Assembly: GCF_041287255.1 (NCBI RefSeq)
Contig: NZ_JBGGTX010000001.1
Span: 186,001 to 250,000 of the forward strand
Direction: 5' to 3'
From: Tamlana flava
GTDB taxonomy: Bacteria > Bacteroidota > Bacteroidia > Flavobacteriales > Flavobacteriaceae
Length of the DNA stretch: 64,000 nucleotides
The stretch's first letter is position 1. Every line of letters starts with the position of its first letter. The notes beneath the pieces are model-generated. The model saw only the letters and a program-made list of their open reading frames with translations, ran no database searches and had not been told where the DNA came from. The translations under genes and the position numbers were made by a program. Positions 18,637 to 28,989 of this stretch are shown here, in pieces.

Positions 18637-20118
18637 TTATTTTATTACTGGAACTAGTTTTAAATAATCAAGGGTTAAGGTATTGTTGCCGTTAACACCT
18701 GTGTTTGCAGCTACAAGCGAAATAAGGTCAAGCCTACCGGCTTCATCAAGAGTAAACTCTCCAATTAAAACTTCATCATACACATTAAGGCCTACCTCAT
18801 ATTCTAATTCGGCTATTGGATCTACTACTGAACCGTCAACATCAACAGTACCACCAACTCTTAAAGTTTGTAAAAATGTATTACCCTGAATATCGTTAAT
18901 TGCTCTCCAATAAGCTTGGTATGTTGTACTATACATATCATTGGCACTGTAGTTTATGGCAAACTGCGGCACCCCATGATTTTGCACCATGATGTCATAA
19001 AACAAAATGCCGTCTGGATCTTCCTTTTCCCTGTAGAATGTGTTGGACCTTCTATCATTTTGACTAAACCCAGTGGGTTCTTCCCCTTCTATTTGAGTGG
19101 TAAGTAAACGATTTTCAAGCGGTACTTCCATAGCGCTCATTATGTAAACGATACCGTTACTTAATAATATCTCGTCAACAATATTATCTTCATCGACTGG
19201 CACTTCTACACCAAAGTGTGAGACAAATTGTGTAGTTGAAAGGTTTTCCCTAGCAATAGCCTTATGAAATGCCATATCCCTAGCGGTAAAATAGCTCGCA
19301 TAGGTTCTGGTTGAATCAGCTGTGCCTTTCATCAAGTAAGGTTCCAGATTATCCACTTCAGCATTGAACCCACTGTTTTCCAGAAGAAATAGAGTGTACT
19401 TATTCTTCTCATTATTTAAATTGTAAACATTTGTTAAATAGGAATTCCTCAATGAATCCGCATAGAGCTGATGAATCTCCGGTTCATTGGCTTTAGCTAT
19501 ACTATCATTTCTGTAAATATCAAAAGCATTGAGAGAAGTTAAGAAGGAACTCATGGTATTACTCCCTGCTTGGCTTTTAACATACTGCCAAATATTTAAT
19601 CTCGGCTCTAATGCCTTGCTAATGACATGAAATAATCCATTAGAAGCATATTGATCAGCAGTAACTACCGGCGCATCTTCTATGATATTACCGTTTCTAA
19701 ACTCCAAATATTTATTGGAAAGCATCTGTACGGTCACGGTATCGGCTTCGGTTACTGATGAAAACGCTGTAAGTGCAATATGGTTTCTTACAAATAATCG
19801 CTTTTTATCTAAATCACTCAACAAGTTTGCATCAACCTGAGACATGGCATCGTTAGTTGGTGCCCAAACTGTGTATGTTTTGGAATTGGAAAGTACCCCA
19901 CTTAAGCCTGTTTCCTCCAAAAGTTTTCCAAACTCACTGGTTTGAGAAGTACTTTGTATTCGCTCACTTAAGTTTTGATTAAGATTTTGATCGACAGTTT
20001 TACCGTGATCATCCCATGGATCTGAACAGGAAGCTAGCGCAAAAAAAGCGAAACTTGCAATAAATATTTTTGTGTATGTTTTAATTGATATCATCCTTAA
20101 TGGATTAAGTTTAACCAT
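18637..20118 (-). CDS. FAS1 (fasciclin)-domain lipoprotein A
   Basis: This is a predicted surface or periplasmic lipoprotein of 493 residues. FAS1 domains mediate protein or glycan adhesion, and no enzymatic role is known for them. The signal has lipobox ALASC. A first FAS1 domain (about 45-175) shows YTVWAPTNDAMSQV and ASNGLFHVISKAL. A second, weaker one (about 175-320) shows YTLFLLENSGF and LLSNGIVYIMSAM. The C-terminal ~150 residues (ILFYDIMVQNHGVPQF to LDYLKLVPVIK) look like a beta-sandwich of carbohydrate-binding type, an inference from pattern only. It is sandwiched between FAS1 protein B and SusC, so it probably serves in glycan capture like SusE/F. Met9 (MISIKTY) is an alternative start. 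Confidence 0.82.
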   Translation of the reverse strand: MVKLNPLRMISIKTYTKIFIASFAFFALASCSDPWDDHGKTVDQNLNQNLSERIQSTSQTSEFGKLLEETGLSGVLSNSKTYTVWAPTNDAMSQVDANLLSDLDKKRLFVRNHIALTAFSSVTEADTVTVQMLSNKYLEFRNGNIIEDAPVVTADQYASNGLFHVISKALEPRLNIWQYVKSQAGSNTMSSFLTSLNAFDIYRNDSIAKANEPEIHQLYADSLRNSYLTNVYNLNNEKNKYTLFLLENSGFNAEVDNLEPYLMKGTADSTRTYASYFTARDMAFHKAIARENLSTTQFVSHFGVEVPVDEDNIVDEILLSNGIVYIMSAMEVPLENRLLTTQIEGEEPTGFSQNDRRSNTFYREKEDPDGILFYDIMVQNHGVPQFAINYSANDMYSTTYQAYWRAINDIQGNTFLQTLRVGGTVDVDGSVVDPIAELEYEVGLNVYDEVLIGEFTLDEAGRLDLISLVAANTGVNGNNTLTLDYLKLVPVIK

Positions 20119-20137
20119 CGCTATTTAATTATATTTT

Positions 20138-21823
20138 CTATTCATAAATTAAGCCGTCCCCACCTGACTGGAATTTAGGGTATAATTGATCCATATCAAC
20201 AGGCCTAAACTCTACTACATCTATCCATGTCTCCCCGTTTCTACTATCTTGCACGGCTTCAAATTTTAATTTATGTCGTCCTGTCGTTGGAACATCAACA
20301 ATACCAACCAATCTACAGTTAAATCTGTTCGTAAACGGTTCAATATGTCTTTTGTAACCCTGTGATTCCAAAACGCGTTCTGGTAAGTCAGTATTACCAT
20401 ATTCCGTAAAGTTTACACGTCTAGCAAACGGAATATCGTTAAAGGAAACTTCACAAGCCGGTGAAGATCTACCATTTTGTCGGTAAGACACCCAAACTTT
20501 ATATTTCCCTTTAATAATTACTGGTGTGGTAAATGTAACCGGATCAGTGAAGCCATTGCGAAAACGTGTTAATTCTATTACATCTCCATGCCATGCTCTA
20601 TCAAGATAGGCCCCATCTCCAATTGCTGCAGCTCGATATACTAACGATTGGTCATCAGGCCAATCTACCTCACTTAGCTCACTCTTTTTTAATGAAACTG
20701 AGTTGCCAGGTTTTCTAAAAACCGAACTTAATTGTCTAATTTCAGGTTGATCACCAACATCAAAGTACACAGGAGCAGGGAATCTCTTTTTTATGAAAAA
20801 ATTGTCTTTCATCAAATGAAAAACACCATTGGAAGCAGTGTTATCACTTAAGCTACGGTTTATTTCAACGCCTTTCTCAAAAATTCCATTAAATGTTACT
20901 TCATTAACTAAAAGTGAATCTGCCGACAATTTAACCGTTATTACTTCCAAAGGCGCTTTAGTAAGTAACGCCGGAGTTACCGCAAGGTCTGCCAAGTAAT
21001 TCAATCCAGGTAAAACACGATAAGCCACAAATAAATTGAGGCTATCTTCTGGGTTTAATGGATCTCCTAAATGGCTATATCTCGTCTTTAGGTCATCTAA
21101 GTTATTAAATCCGCTTTCTTGAAAAACCATATTGGTTTGTGCCAAGACGGTAAGATGACTAGATATGCTATCTGCATCATAAGTAACTGGTTCATCAAGT
21201 TTATCGTACCATCCGGTTGCTTTTAAGGCTTCAGAAAAAAGTGAAAGTGAAGGGTCCTCATCAATACTCTCGGCCAAAGTTTTATTAGCAACGCGAAGCA
21301 CCTTATCCAAAACATGTATTATACCATTTCCTACCTCAATATTGGAATTGATAATGCTGGCATCCTTATTCACTGTTATACTTGATTGTCCATCTATAAA
21401 TGCCGCACCAGTTATTAGGAATTGCCCTTGTAAACTTGGACTTGGTATTTTTCCATCAGTAAAAGACGTTGTATTAACAGTTTCAGGTAAAATATGAAGC
21501 TTTGCCAGCTCTTGAAGATCTTCCAGAGGAACATCACTTATGGAACTAGCCCCTAACTCACTAAGCAATTGCGTTACGGCCTCATTCGTTGGAAGAAAAA
21601 GTGTATATGTTCCATAGGTATTCATGAACGAGGCATAATCGGTAACTTCCAAAATCTCTAAAAATAACGAATACTCCTCGTTAGCTCTCAAGAACTCAGT
21701 AATATTCAAAGTCTCATCAGTGGACTCCTTATATTTTTGAGTGGTACAGTTCAGCACTACTATGGTGACTAAAACTGTGAGCCCTAATCTCAACAAATTG
21801 GTTAAATTAAATACTTTTTTCAT
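20138..21823 (-). CDS. FAS1-domain lipoprotein B with C-terminal beta-sandwich module
   Basis: This lipoprotein of 561 residues has lipobox VLNC (Cys26). FAS1 domain 1 spans about 40-180 (LFLEILEVTDYASF, YTLFLPTNEAV, VGNGIIHVLDKVL). FAS1 domain 2 spans about 185-345 (LFSEALKATGWYDKL, TASNGVFHLMKDN). The last ~200 residues (PVYFDVGDQPEIRQ, GKYKVWVSYRQNG, TGRHKLKFEAV, TWIDVVEFRPV) resemble a galactose-binding-like beta-sandwich seen in carbohydrate-binding modules. It lies 12 bp after SusD and 19 bp before FAS1 protein A in a tight operon. A surface glycan-binding role is inferred. Confidence 0.83.
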   Translation of the reverse strand: MKKVFNLTNLLRLGLTVLVTIVVLNCTTQKYKESTDETLNITEFLRANEEYSLFLEILEVTDYASFMNTYGTYTLFLPTNEAVTQLLSELGASSISDVPLEDLQELAKLHILPETVNTTSFTDGKIPSPSLQGQFLITGAAFIDGQSSITVNKDASIINSNIEVGNGIIHVLDKVLRVANKTLAESIDEDPSLSLFSEALKATGWYDKLDEPVTYDADSISSHLTVLAQTNMVFQESGFNNLDDLKTRYSHLGDPLNPEDSLNLFVAYRVLPGLNYLADLAVTPALLTKAPLEVITVKLSADSLLVNEVTFNGIFEKGVEINRSLSDNTASNGVFHLMKDNFFIKKRFPAPVYFDVGDQPEIRQLSSVFRKPGNSVSLKKSELSEVDWPDDQSLVYRAAAIGDGAYLDRAWHGDVIELTRFRNGFTDPVTFTTPVIIKGKYKVWVSYRQNGRSSPACEVSFNDIPFARRVNFTEYGNTDLPERVLESQGYKRHIEPFTNRFNCRLVGIVDVPTTGRHKLKFEAVQDSRNGETWIDVVEFRPVDMDQLYPKFQSGGDGLIYE

Positions 21824-21835
21824 GATTGCACTTTT

Positions 21836-23338
21836 TTATTTGTAAAAGGGGTTTTGAACGAGCTGTTTATTGGTAAACAGTTCATTCTCATTAATAGGAA
21901 GATAATGACTGTTTGAGTCTCGCAGTTTGGCAATAATACTTTGTTGCTGATTAGCAGGAGCGCTTCTCAACGCCACAGTCAATAAAATATCCAAATACGC
22001 ATAGTTTTCTTTACGCGCATTGCGTAAAATATCAAACCATCGTTTACCTTCAAAAGCCAATTCTCTTGAACGTTCGGCTAGAATATACAATCTAATACCG
22101 GCTGTGTCATCAACACCAAGTTGTTCTTCGGTTAACTGAATAGCAGCTCGTTTTTCCCGCAAATCTGCGATAATATCTAGGGCTTCACTTCCACGACCTA
22201 GTTCGTTTAAAGCTTCGGCCTTCATTAACAGCACATCGGCATAACGATAGATAAACCAATGTGTGTCTGATTCCTGAAGTGATTTACGCTGATCTTCATT
22301 AAGACCAGTATATTTATAAATTTCGTTGGTACCTGGAACCAATGAGGCTCTTTCTCCGCGAATATCTTTATTAAATGGGTCTTCAAAATCTATCCCAAAT
22401 ACACTTTCAAGTACCGTTGGCGCAGCCAAATATTGTGGGCGTTGCAAAAAGATACTGTAGAATGGGTTGAGGTTTTGGGTAGTATATTGAAGTTCAAAAA
22501 TGCTTTCAGTTGAATTTCCTCTAGCAAAAACCGTAGTAAACCATTGTGGACTTGCTTCAATAAGGGCAAAATCTCCAGAATTAATTACTTTGTTGGCCGA
22601 TGCCAAAGCCGAATCATAATCTTCTTGCCATAAATAGACATCCGTGAGTATGGCATTGATTGCATTTTTAGTAATTCGACCCTTGTTAGACGCATTACTT
22701 TCATAATCTTCAACTGCGAAAACTTCCGCTGTAGTTAAATCTAAAACCACTTGGGCAAATATATCTGACTGTGGGGTGGTAGGCAACTGAAAGTTGTCTT
22801 GGTCAGAAAGGGTAGCGTCTAACTTAAGGGGTACATCCTTGAATGAACGTGCCAAAGTAAAATACAAGTAAGCTCTTATGGCTAAAGCCTCGGATAAATA
22901 ATTATTGAGTTGTGTTTGCGTAAATGTTGGATCATTATCCAAAACTCCCGGTGCTAAATCAATAACTGTATTGCAAAAATTTATGATTCGATAAAATTGC
23001 GACCATGTTGTTAAGCTATTTGCTGGTAAAATATTTGAGGTCAATATCTCCGATTGCTCATCTGTCATGAATCCTCCTGGGCTTACCATGTCTCCTCTAA
23101 GCTCACCATACATGAAAATATATTCTGCAAGTGTGCGATCGCTTTCTGAAGGAGGTGTATTTAGCATTGAAGAATAGATTCCGATTATAGCAGACTGAAC
23201 GTCTTCCTTCGTTTGCCAAAATTCCTCTCGAATTGTTCCGTTTTCAGGTTTTAAATCTAAATAGCTATCGCAAGACAAATTGATCAATACCATTAGAAAA
23301 GACAGCGTATATATAATTCTTGTTCTCATATGAGTCAA
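21836..23338 (-). CDS. SusD-like lipoprotein, partner of SusC at 23350-26631
   Basis: This is a surface glycan-binding lipoprotein of 500 residues with lipobox NLSC (Cys23). SusD motifs include YLDLKPENGTIREEFWQT, VQSAIIGIYSSML, ALAIRAYLYFTLARSFKDVPL, YRYADVLLMKAEALNELG and AERSRELAFEGKRWFDILRNAR. The gene follows susC by 11 bp. Met4 (MRTRII) may be the true start because the lipoprotein signal fits either. Its substrate is probably a pectic oligosaccharide given the operon. Confidence 0.94.
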   Translation of the reverse strand: MTHMRTRIIYTLSFLMVLINLSCDSYLDLKPENGTIREEFWQTKEDVQSAIIGIYSSMLNTPPSESDRTLAEYIFMYGELRGDMVSPGGFMTDEQSEILTSNILPANSLTTWSQFYRIINFCNTVIDLAPGVLDNDPTFTQTQLNNYLSEALAIRAYLYFTLARSFKDVPLKLDATLSDQDNFQLPTTPQSDIFAQVVLDLTTAEVFAVEDYESNASNKGRITKNAINAILTDVYLWQEDYDSALASANKVINSGDFALIEASPQWFTTVFARGNSTESIFELQYTTQNLNPFYSIFLQRPQYLAAPTVLESVFGIDFEDPFNKDIRGERASLVPGTNEIYKYTGLNEDQRKSLQESDTHWFIYRYADVLLMKAEALNELGRGSEALDIIADLREKRAAIQLTEEQLGVDDTAGIRLYILAERSRELAFEGKRWFDILRNARKENYAYLDILLTVALRSAPANQQQSIIAKLRDSNSHYLPINENELFTNKQLVQNPFYK

Positions 23339-23349
23339 ATAGTTTAGTA

Positions 23350-26300
23350 TTAAAATCTGGTTCTAAGCCCCAGTGTGAAACGACGTGTTGGTGGTGTTCT
23401 GGAATAATCAATAGCAATTCCAAAAGGATCTCCACCCCTCATATTTACCTCAGGGTCCTGACCTCTATACTTTGTAAAAGTTAAAAGGTTATCTGCCGTG
23501 AAATACAGATTTAAATCGTCAAGCTTTAATTTCTTTAAAAACTCTTTATCAAAATTGTAACTAAAGGTCGCCGACCTGAAACGCAGGAATGATGCATCTT
23601 CAACATATCGGTCAGATCCCAACCAGTTGTATGCTGCTCCATAAACGGCACGTGGCATATTGGTAACATCCCCTGGATTTCTCCATCTCGATAAGGTTGC
23701 CGTACTTTGATTATCGAAAGAATACATGTTGGTTGTTAGCATATCCGTTCCATTCACAATATCGTAATCCAATCGATACGTAAAGAAAAGTAACAATTTA
23801 AATTTTTTGTCAAATGTAATTGATGGCCCAAAACCACCCGAAAATTTCGGGTTGCTGTTTCCTAAGTAAACCACATCTCTACTATCAATGTTACCATCGT
23901 GGTTTACATCCTCGTAAATCGCATCACCCGGTTGGAATACGTAGTCTATACTTGGGTAATTGAACCTCATGAATACGGTTTGCCCATTAGGCCCTACAAT
24001 AATATTCCCATTTGCATCACGTGCCTGTGTTGATGCCAAGTCTGGATATACACCTTTAAATCGGTATCCATAAAAAGAGCCAAATGGATTATCGGTTTGG
24101 AGGAATCTTTTGAATTGTCCATTTCTATCAACATTTCCGCTTTCGCTAGGGAAAAACTCAGAAATTTCACGAATGATGTTTTCATTTCTGGAAATGTTAA
24201 AGTTGAAATCTACTTTCCATTTATCAGTTTTAATAGGTGTTGTATACAGACCTACTTCCCATCCTTGATTGTCTATAACACCAACATTTTGGTCAGAAAT
24301 ATTATTGTAACCTGAAATGGTTGTTACATCAAGATTTTGGAATAAAAGATCTTTCGTACGGTTTTGATAAACATCTACATCTATCTGGAATCTCTTATCG
24401 AACATTTGAAGGTTTATACCTAAGTTCTTACCTGTAAGGGTTTCCCATCTCAAGTCGGTTAGTTCCATGTTTTGAGGGTAAACACCATTAAGACCTAGAT
24501 ATTCTGAGTTGAAATTTCCATAAATATTAAAATAGCGATAATCATAACGCGGTGCTCTACCAGATTGTCCCAAACTGGCTCTAAAACTAAAATCATCAAC
24601 AAAATCAAAACTTTCCATAAATGGCTCACCAGAAACCCTCCAACGTGCTGAAACAGATGGAAAAAGCCCATATCTATTATTCGGACCAAATTTAGAGTTT
24701 CCATCACCGCGTAACCCAACGTTTATTATATATCTGTCCAATAAACCATATTGGGCATTTATTAGAGCAGCCACACTGCGCGATTGGCTGTTGTTATTAT
24801 ACAGAGCCAATTCCGCATTCTGCGTTCTTGAAGGCACTGAAGGATCTGTTAAAAAAACCGATGCCGTATTGGAAGTAAGCACCTGATGTGATTCATATCG
24901 AAAGTCATTAGTTTGCAAGGACAAAATGGTCTGCAACTTGTGATCTTGACTACCAAGATTAGGAGTGTAAATAAAATTTGTTTTAGTAGTAACACTGGTA
25001 ACGTCAACATCTGCATCCGATGCCTGGTTTACCACTGTTTCTGTAAAGGGTCTTCCTGTTGCATTTTGAGGTAAAAATGCCTTTGCTTTTGTACTGTTGA
25101 AGTCATACTGAAGATCAAAAGTGGAAATTAACTTGTTGGGAATAAAATCTACTTTTAAGTTAAAATGAGGTACAATTCTATACCCAGTTTGCTGGTTTGA
25201 AGCATATTCCGCCAAAGCCACAGGGTTATAAGTACGGGGATATGCTCCCTGAATATTCTGGGCTGGAGAAAAATAATTTGGCGTTAGATCTCCCAAGTCA
25301 TCATATTCATAAATACTCATATTTGGCATTTTGGTATAGGCAACACTTCTTACTCGGTCTCCACTACCCGTTCCGTTCACATAATTTCGCTCTGTATCGG
25401 TATGGGTATATGAAATGTCTGCCTTAAAACGAATTCTATCAGAAACCACATAATCTAAATTTAAACGGCCATTAATACGCTCAAAACCAGTTCCTTTTGT
25501 TACACCTTTTGAATTATAGTATCCAATGGAGGTAAAATATCTTGCTCTTTCACCACCTCCTTGTAATGATAAGTTATGCTCACCTGTTGTACCGGTTTGG
25601 GTAATGGCTTCAACCCAATCTGTATTATTTCCATAGTTTTTATACCAATAGACTTCTTGGGGATCGTACTGGAATTCCTTAACCGTTAGCGTATTTAGTG
25701 GTGCCCCAGTTCTATTCATAAAAGCTTCTGGAATTAAAATAGAATATTGGTCTCCGCTAAGCATAGGTATAGTACGTGGTAACTTAGAATAAGTTCCCGT
25801 AAAACTGTATCCAATTTTTGGTTTGCCCACTGACCCTCTTTTAGTATTAATAATTAAAACACCACTAGCGGCGCGTGCACCCCACATGGCTGTTGCCGCA
25901 GCATCTTTTAATATGGTAATACTTTCAATATCAGTAGGAGCAATATTCAAAAGTGCGGCATAACCTTGTTCATCAGCCGATCCAAAGTTAAAATCTTCTG
26001 GAATCGACGTTTCGTATGGCATACCATCCACAACCACAAGCGGATCTGAAGATCCAGTAATTGAGGATGTACCTCTAATCCTGATTTGCATACCTGCTCC
26101 AGGGTCACCAGATGTTGCAGTAATATCAACACCGGGCACCCTTCCTTGAAGCGCCTCATCAATAGAGGCAGCCTGTGTATTTTCTACATCAACCGCACTT
26201 ATAGTAACGGCACTTGTGGTTAAATCTCTGGCTGCGATATTTAAAAGTCCGCTTTCGGGTGTTTTCGTTGCACTAATTACAATTTCCTCAAGACCTTCAA

Positions 26301-26631
26301 CATTCTCAACCATATTAACAATAAAATTTCTTTTTGTTCCTATGTTTAAAGTCTGGGCTTTGTACCCCAAAGTTGAAATAACCAATTGGTGATTGACATT
26401 CTTTACTCGGATGGCAAAATTTCCATCAAAATCAGTTACTACACCGGTAACAGTACGTTTTTCTGCATCTTGTTCAATAACGGTAGCTCCCAAAAGCGGC
26501 TCGTTGGTATTGGCATCAAGTACCTGTCCCCTAATAACTTCATCAGTTACCTGAGCATAGCCCTGAAGGGAAATAAGGGAGATTAATACAAATGAAAGAC
26601 GGTAAAATAAGTTGGTAAGTTTATATTTCAT
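23350..26631 (-). CDS. SusC-like TonB-dependent transporter
   Basis: This is a complete 1093-residue outer-membrane importer. The order is signal peptide (..LISLQGYAQ), carboxypeptidase-regulatory-like domain (VIRGQVLDANTNEPLLGATV), TonB-box-like segment (LEEIVISATKTPE), plug (ALQGRVPGVDITATSGDPG, IRIRGTSSITG, VVVDGMPYE, ILKDAAATAMWG) and barrel ending RRFTLGLRTRF with the terminal Phe. It starts one base after the stop of the large FAS1 protein and is followed by its SusD. Together they form the first SusCD pair of the FAS1/lyase cluster. Confidence 0.95.
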   Translation of the reverse strand: MKYKLTNLFYRLSFVLISLISLQGYAQVTDEVIRGQVLDANTNEPLLGATVIEQDAEKRTVTGVVTDFDGNFAIRVKNVNHQLVISTLGYKAQTLNIGTKRNFIVNMVENVEGLEEIVISATKTPESGLLNIAARDLTTSAVTISAVDVENTQAASIDEALQGRVPGVDITATSGDPGAGMQIRIRGTSSITGSSDPLVVVDGMPYETSIPEDFNFGSADEQGYAALLNIAPTDIESITILKDAAATAMWGARAASGVLIINTKRGSVGKPKIGYSFTGTYSKLPRTIPMLSGDQYSILIPEAFMNRTGAPLNTLTVKEFQYDPQEVYWYKNYGNNTDWVEAITQTGTTGEHNLSLQGGGERARYFTSIGYYNSKGVTKGTGFERINGRLNLDYVVSDRIRFKADISYTHTDTERNYVNGTGSGDRVRSVAYTKMPNMSIYEYDDLGDLTPNYFSPAQNIQGAYPRTYNPVALAEYASNQQTGYRIVPHFNLKVDFIPNKLISTFDLQYDFNSTKAKAFLPQNATGRPFTETVVNQASDADVDVTSVTTKTNFIYTPNLGSQDHKLQTILSLQTNDFRYESHQVLTSNTASVFLTDPSVPSRTQNAELALYNNNSQSRSVAALINAQYGLLDRYIINVGLRGDGNSKFGPNNRYGLFPSVSARWRVSGEPFMESFDFVDDFSFRASLGQSGRAPRYDYRYFNIYGNFNSEYLGLNGVYPQNMELTDLRWETLTGKNLGINLQMFDKRFQIDVDVYQNRTKDLLFQNLDVTTISGYNNISDQNVGVIDNQGWEVGLYTTPIKTDKWKVDFNFNISRNENIIREISEFFPSESGNVDRNGQFKRFLQTDNPFGSFYGYRFKGVYPDLASTQARDANGNIIVGPNGQTVFMRFNYPSIDYVFQPGDAIYEDVNHDGNIDSRDVVYLGNSNPKFSGGFGPSITFDKKFKLLLFFTYRLDYDIVNGTDMLTTNMYSFDNQSTATLSRWRNPGDVTNMPRAVYGAAYNWLGSDRYVEDASFLRFRSATFSYNFDKEFLKKLKLDDLNLYFTADNLLTFTKYRGQDPEVNMRGGDPFGIAIDYSRTPPTRRFTLGLRTRF

Positions 26632-26632
26632 T

Positions 26633-28876
26633 TTATTCCGTATATAAAAGATAATTGTCTATTAAATGAATTAAAGTGCGGTCAGCCAAATTATTACTAG
26701 AACTAGGGACATAATTCGCTATTCTGCCGGCCGAATCTATAAAGCTAAGTTCTCCTGGTGCACTAAAAACATTAATGTAGGTTTTGTTTCCTTCAAAATC
26801 TTTTAGCAAAGTTTCGGTTTGCCCATTAATTAAACCATCGTCAGAGGCTGTACGAGTGGCCAAAATATGGTATTTGATAAAATCTTCGATTTGTGTTCTT
26901 TGATCTGGATCGGAGGGATTACTGTTTGCTGGTAAAACACCATCACTAATAGCTTGTGATATGGCAGCATCACTAGGAATAGCAAAAGTATAAGAAGTAC
27001 CCAACTCTATGCCATCAATACTTCCAGTGGCTTGATCAAATAATGACGAACTATATAGGTAGAAAAAGAAATTCAGGTATCCTTTCGGCTGTAGAGCCAA
27101 AGCAAATAATTCAAACCCGGGTGTTACTTCGGTAAAATCTATAACATCATCAATATAATAAGTACGCCCATTATTTTGATCTTCAAACCCTACGATATTC
27201 ACTCGTTTTTCTTCTTGTAAAATTTCACCGCCTACAATCTGCACTTCCTCTCCACCGGCAGCCCAAATTTGATTGTTTTCCCATTTAATATACTCCCCTG
27301 CCAAATCAAAATCACCAGTACGAATGATACCAGAACCCGAAAGATCATCCATCTCTCCATTTGGTGTTGGAACAATACCATTATATAGCACTCTTAATAA
27401 ACGTGATCTGGCCAATGTACCCGCAACGGTATTTCCAGTTTCTGGATCTGTATAAACCCATTCACTTCTGTTAATGTTGTATTCATAGCCGTGTTCCCTG
27501 AGTATTTCGTCTGTAGGGAGAAATAGCGTATACCTACCTGTAATGTTACTTATTATTTCCCGGTAACCGGAACCATCATTATATAGGCGTGTTGCCAAAG
27601 TAAAATCTGGGTCTAAATATGCTGAAGTGTAAACACTGTAAAACAAATTGGATTCCTGAACTTTATTTGTACCATAGAAAAATCCATTGCTTAAAACATC
27701 TGCTTCAATAATATCTGTATTGATATCAAAACGCACATCTTCATCCAATCCATTGCTGTAAGTCGCCAAAAGTGATGGCCAAACAGCATTTTGAACCATA
27801 TGTGCATTGTATAAATCCTCGAATATGTATTTTGGTAATTTATCAAGTGCCGTGTAATTTTTCAAGAGCACCTCATCAATAAATTGCTGAAAGACTGTAT
27901 TCTCTGGTGCAAATAGTGTGTAAGCATCAAACTGGCCATCATTATCAGCTTCCTTAATATAGTTTTCGTTATTAGGTGAAAAAAACAAGGCAGGGTCATA
28001 AACCTTTACATATACTTCATCAGATTTTCTGGTAAAATTTTGATAGGTATCCGTTGCATCCTGATCAAAAATATATTCAACCAAATTGGTTTCCAACAAA
28101 TCTCTGAAAAGACTATAATTAGAACTTTCTTCAAGTTTCTGGTCTAAATTGATTGGAGGAAGCGAAACTTTATCTACTTCATGTATGATACCGTTTTCAG
28201 CAACAATATCCGCCTGAACCGTTTTTCCTCCTAACACATTGAACCCTGTGTACGTTTCACTTGGATAAAAATATTGATAATCAAATGCACTTAAACCAAG
28301 TGCATCCATGTACTCCGAAACAAAATAAGTAATATATTTATTGTTATTGTCACCTGGAATGTAATAATCAGCACCCGGAGCATTATTTCTATTTGAACCA
28401 GCAACTACTATTTGGTTTCCATCAACAGTTTTGGTTTGAAAGCCATCATAGTATGCCGTTCTTCGTCTAAATGAATTGTCTTCTTCCCAACCTGTCCTCG
28501 ATTGGTAATCTGACAGCCTTTCTGTTCTGAAAGCATTGTAAATTAAGGCAAACCTAACAATCTTAGCGGCAGTTGTTGAATCGATGCTGGCTACACCAGA
28601 TATGCCTTGTTCTTGGAAAAAATCGGCAAACGCATTGTCATTCGGCGCCATCATAGTCCAATAGCCCGATTTTCCTAAAATGTCTTTGTAACCGGCCTTT
28701 TCAATTAAAGCTGTAAGGTTGGTAAAATTACCGTGAGCCTCCAATTGCTGAAAAATTGGATCTTCTAAATCGCCAGGTCTTGCATAATAGTTATCAAATT
28801 CCTCCTTACTACTACAATTAGAAAGTAAAAATACAAGTGGCAAGAAAAATAAATAGCAGCGTATTTTTTTATTCAT
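26633..28876 (-). CDS. Large multi-FAS1 lipoprotein C (first gene of cluster)
   Basis: This lipoprotein of 747 residues (lipobox LLSNC) has about four FAS1-like repeats. Repeat 1 spans ~35-240 (LTALIEKAGYKDIL, WTMMAPNDNAFADFF, AENGIIHEVDKV). Repeat 2 spans ~245-405 (LFRDLLETNLVEY, YTLFAPENTVFQQF). Repeat 3 spans ~405-590 (YTLFLPTDEILREHG, NNGRTYYIDDVIDF). Repeat 4 spans ~590-747 (YTFAIPSDAAISQA, LIHLIDNYLLYTE). It is encoded immediately before SusC (1-bp gap) and behind a CAGGAT-type promoter, so it is the first gene transcribed. The position ahead of SusC is unusual for an accessory binding protein. Adhesion to glycan or to the SusCD complex is inferred, not shown. Confidence 0.85.
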   Translation of the reverse strand: MNKKIRCYLFFLPLVFLLSNCSSKEEFDNYYARPGDLEDPIFQQLEAHGNFTNLTALIEKAGYKDILGKSGYWTMMAPNDNAFADFFQEQGISGVASIDSTTAAKIVRFALIYNAFRTERLSDYQSRTGWEEDNSFRRRTAYYDGFQTKTVDGNQIVVAGSNRNNAPGADYYIPGDNNNKYITYFVSEYMDALGLSAFDYQYFYPSETYTGFNVLGGKTVQADIVAENGIIHEVDKVSLPPINLDQKLEESSNYSLFRDLLETNLVEYIFDQDATDTYQNFTRKSDEVYVKVYDPALFFSPNNENYIKEADNDGQFDAYTLFAPENTVFQQFIDEVLLKNYTALDKLPKYIFEDLYNAHMVQNAVWPSLLATYSNGLDEDVRFDINTDIIEADVLSNGFFYGTNKVQESNLFYSVYTSAYLDPDFTLATRLYNDGSGYREIISNITGRYTLFLPTDEILREHGYEYNINRSEWVYTDPETGNTVAGTLARSRLLRVLYNGIVPTPNGEMDDLSGSGIIRTGDFDLAGEYIKWENNQIWAAGGEEVQIVGGEILQEEKRVNIVGFEDQNNGRTYYIDDVIDFTEVTPGFELFALALQPKGYLNFFFYLYSSSLFDQATGSIDGIELGTSYTFAIPSDAAISQAISDGVLPANSNPSDPDQRTQIEDFIKYHILATRTASDDGLINGQTETLLKDFEGNKTYINVFSAPGELSFIDSAGRIANYVPSSSNNLADRTLIHLIDNYLLYTE

Positions 28877-28989
28877 TATTAGTTGAATTGATTTATAAAG
28901 TTGTTAAAATGAATTAGTTGGCTAAAAACATGTTAAAATAACACTTCTTTAGAAATTATTTAACATAATTTTAGAAAATATTTAACACT

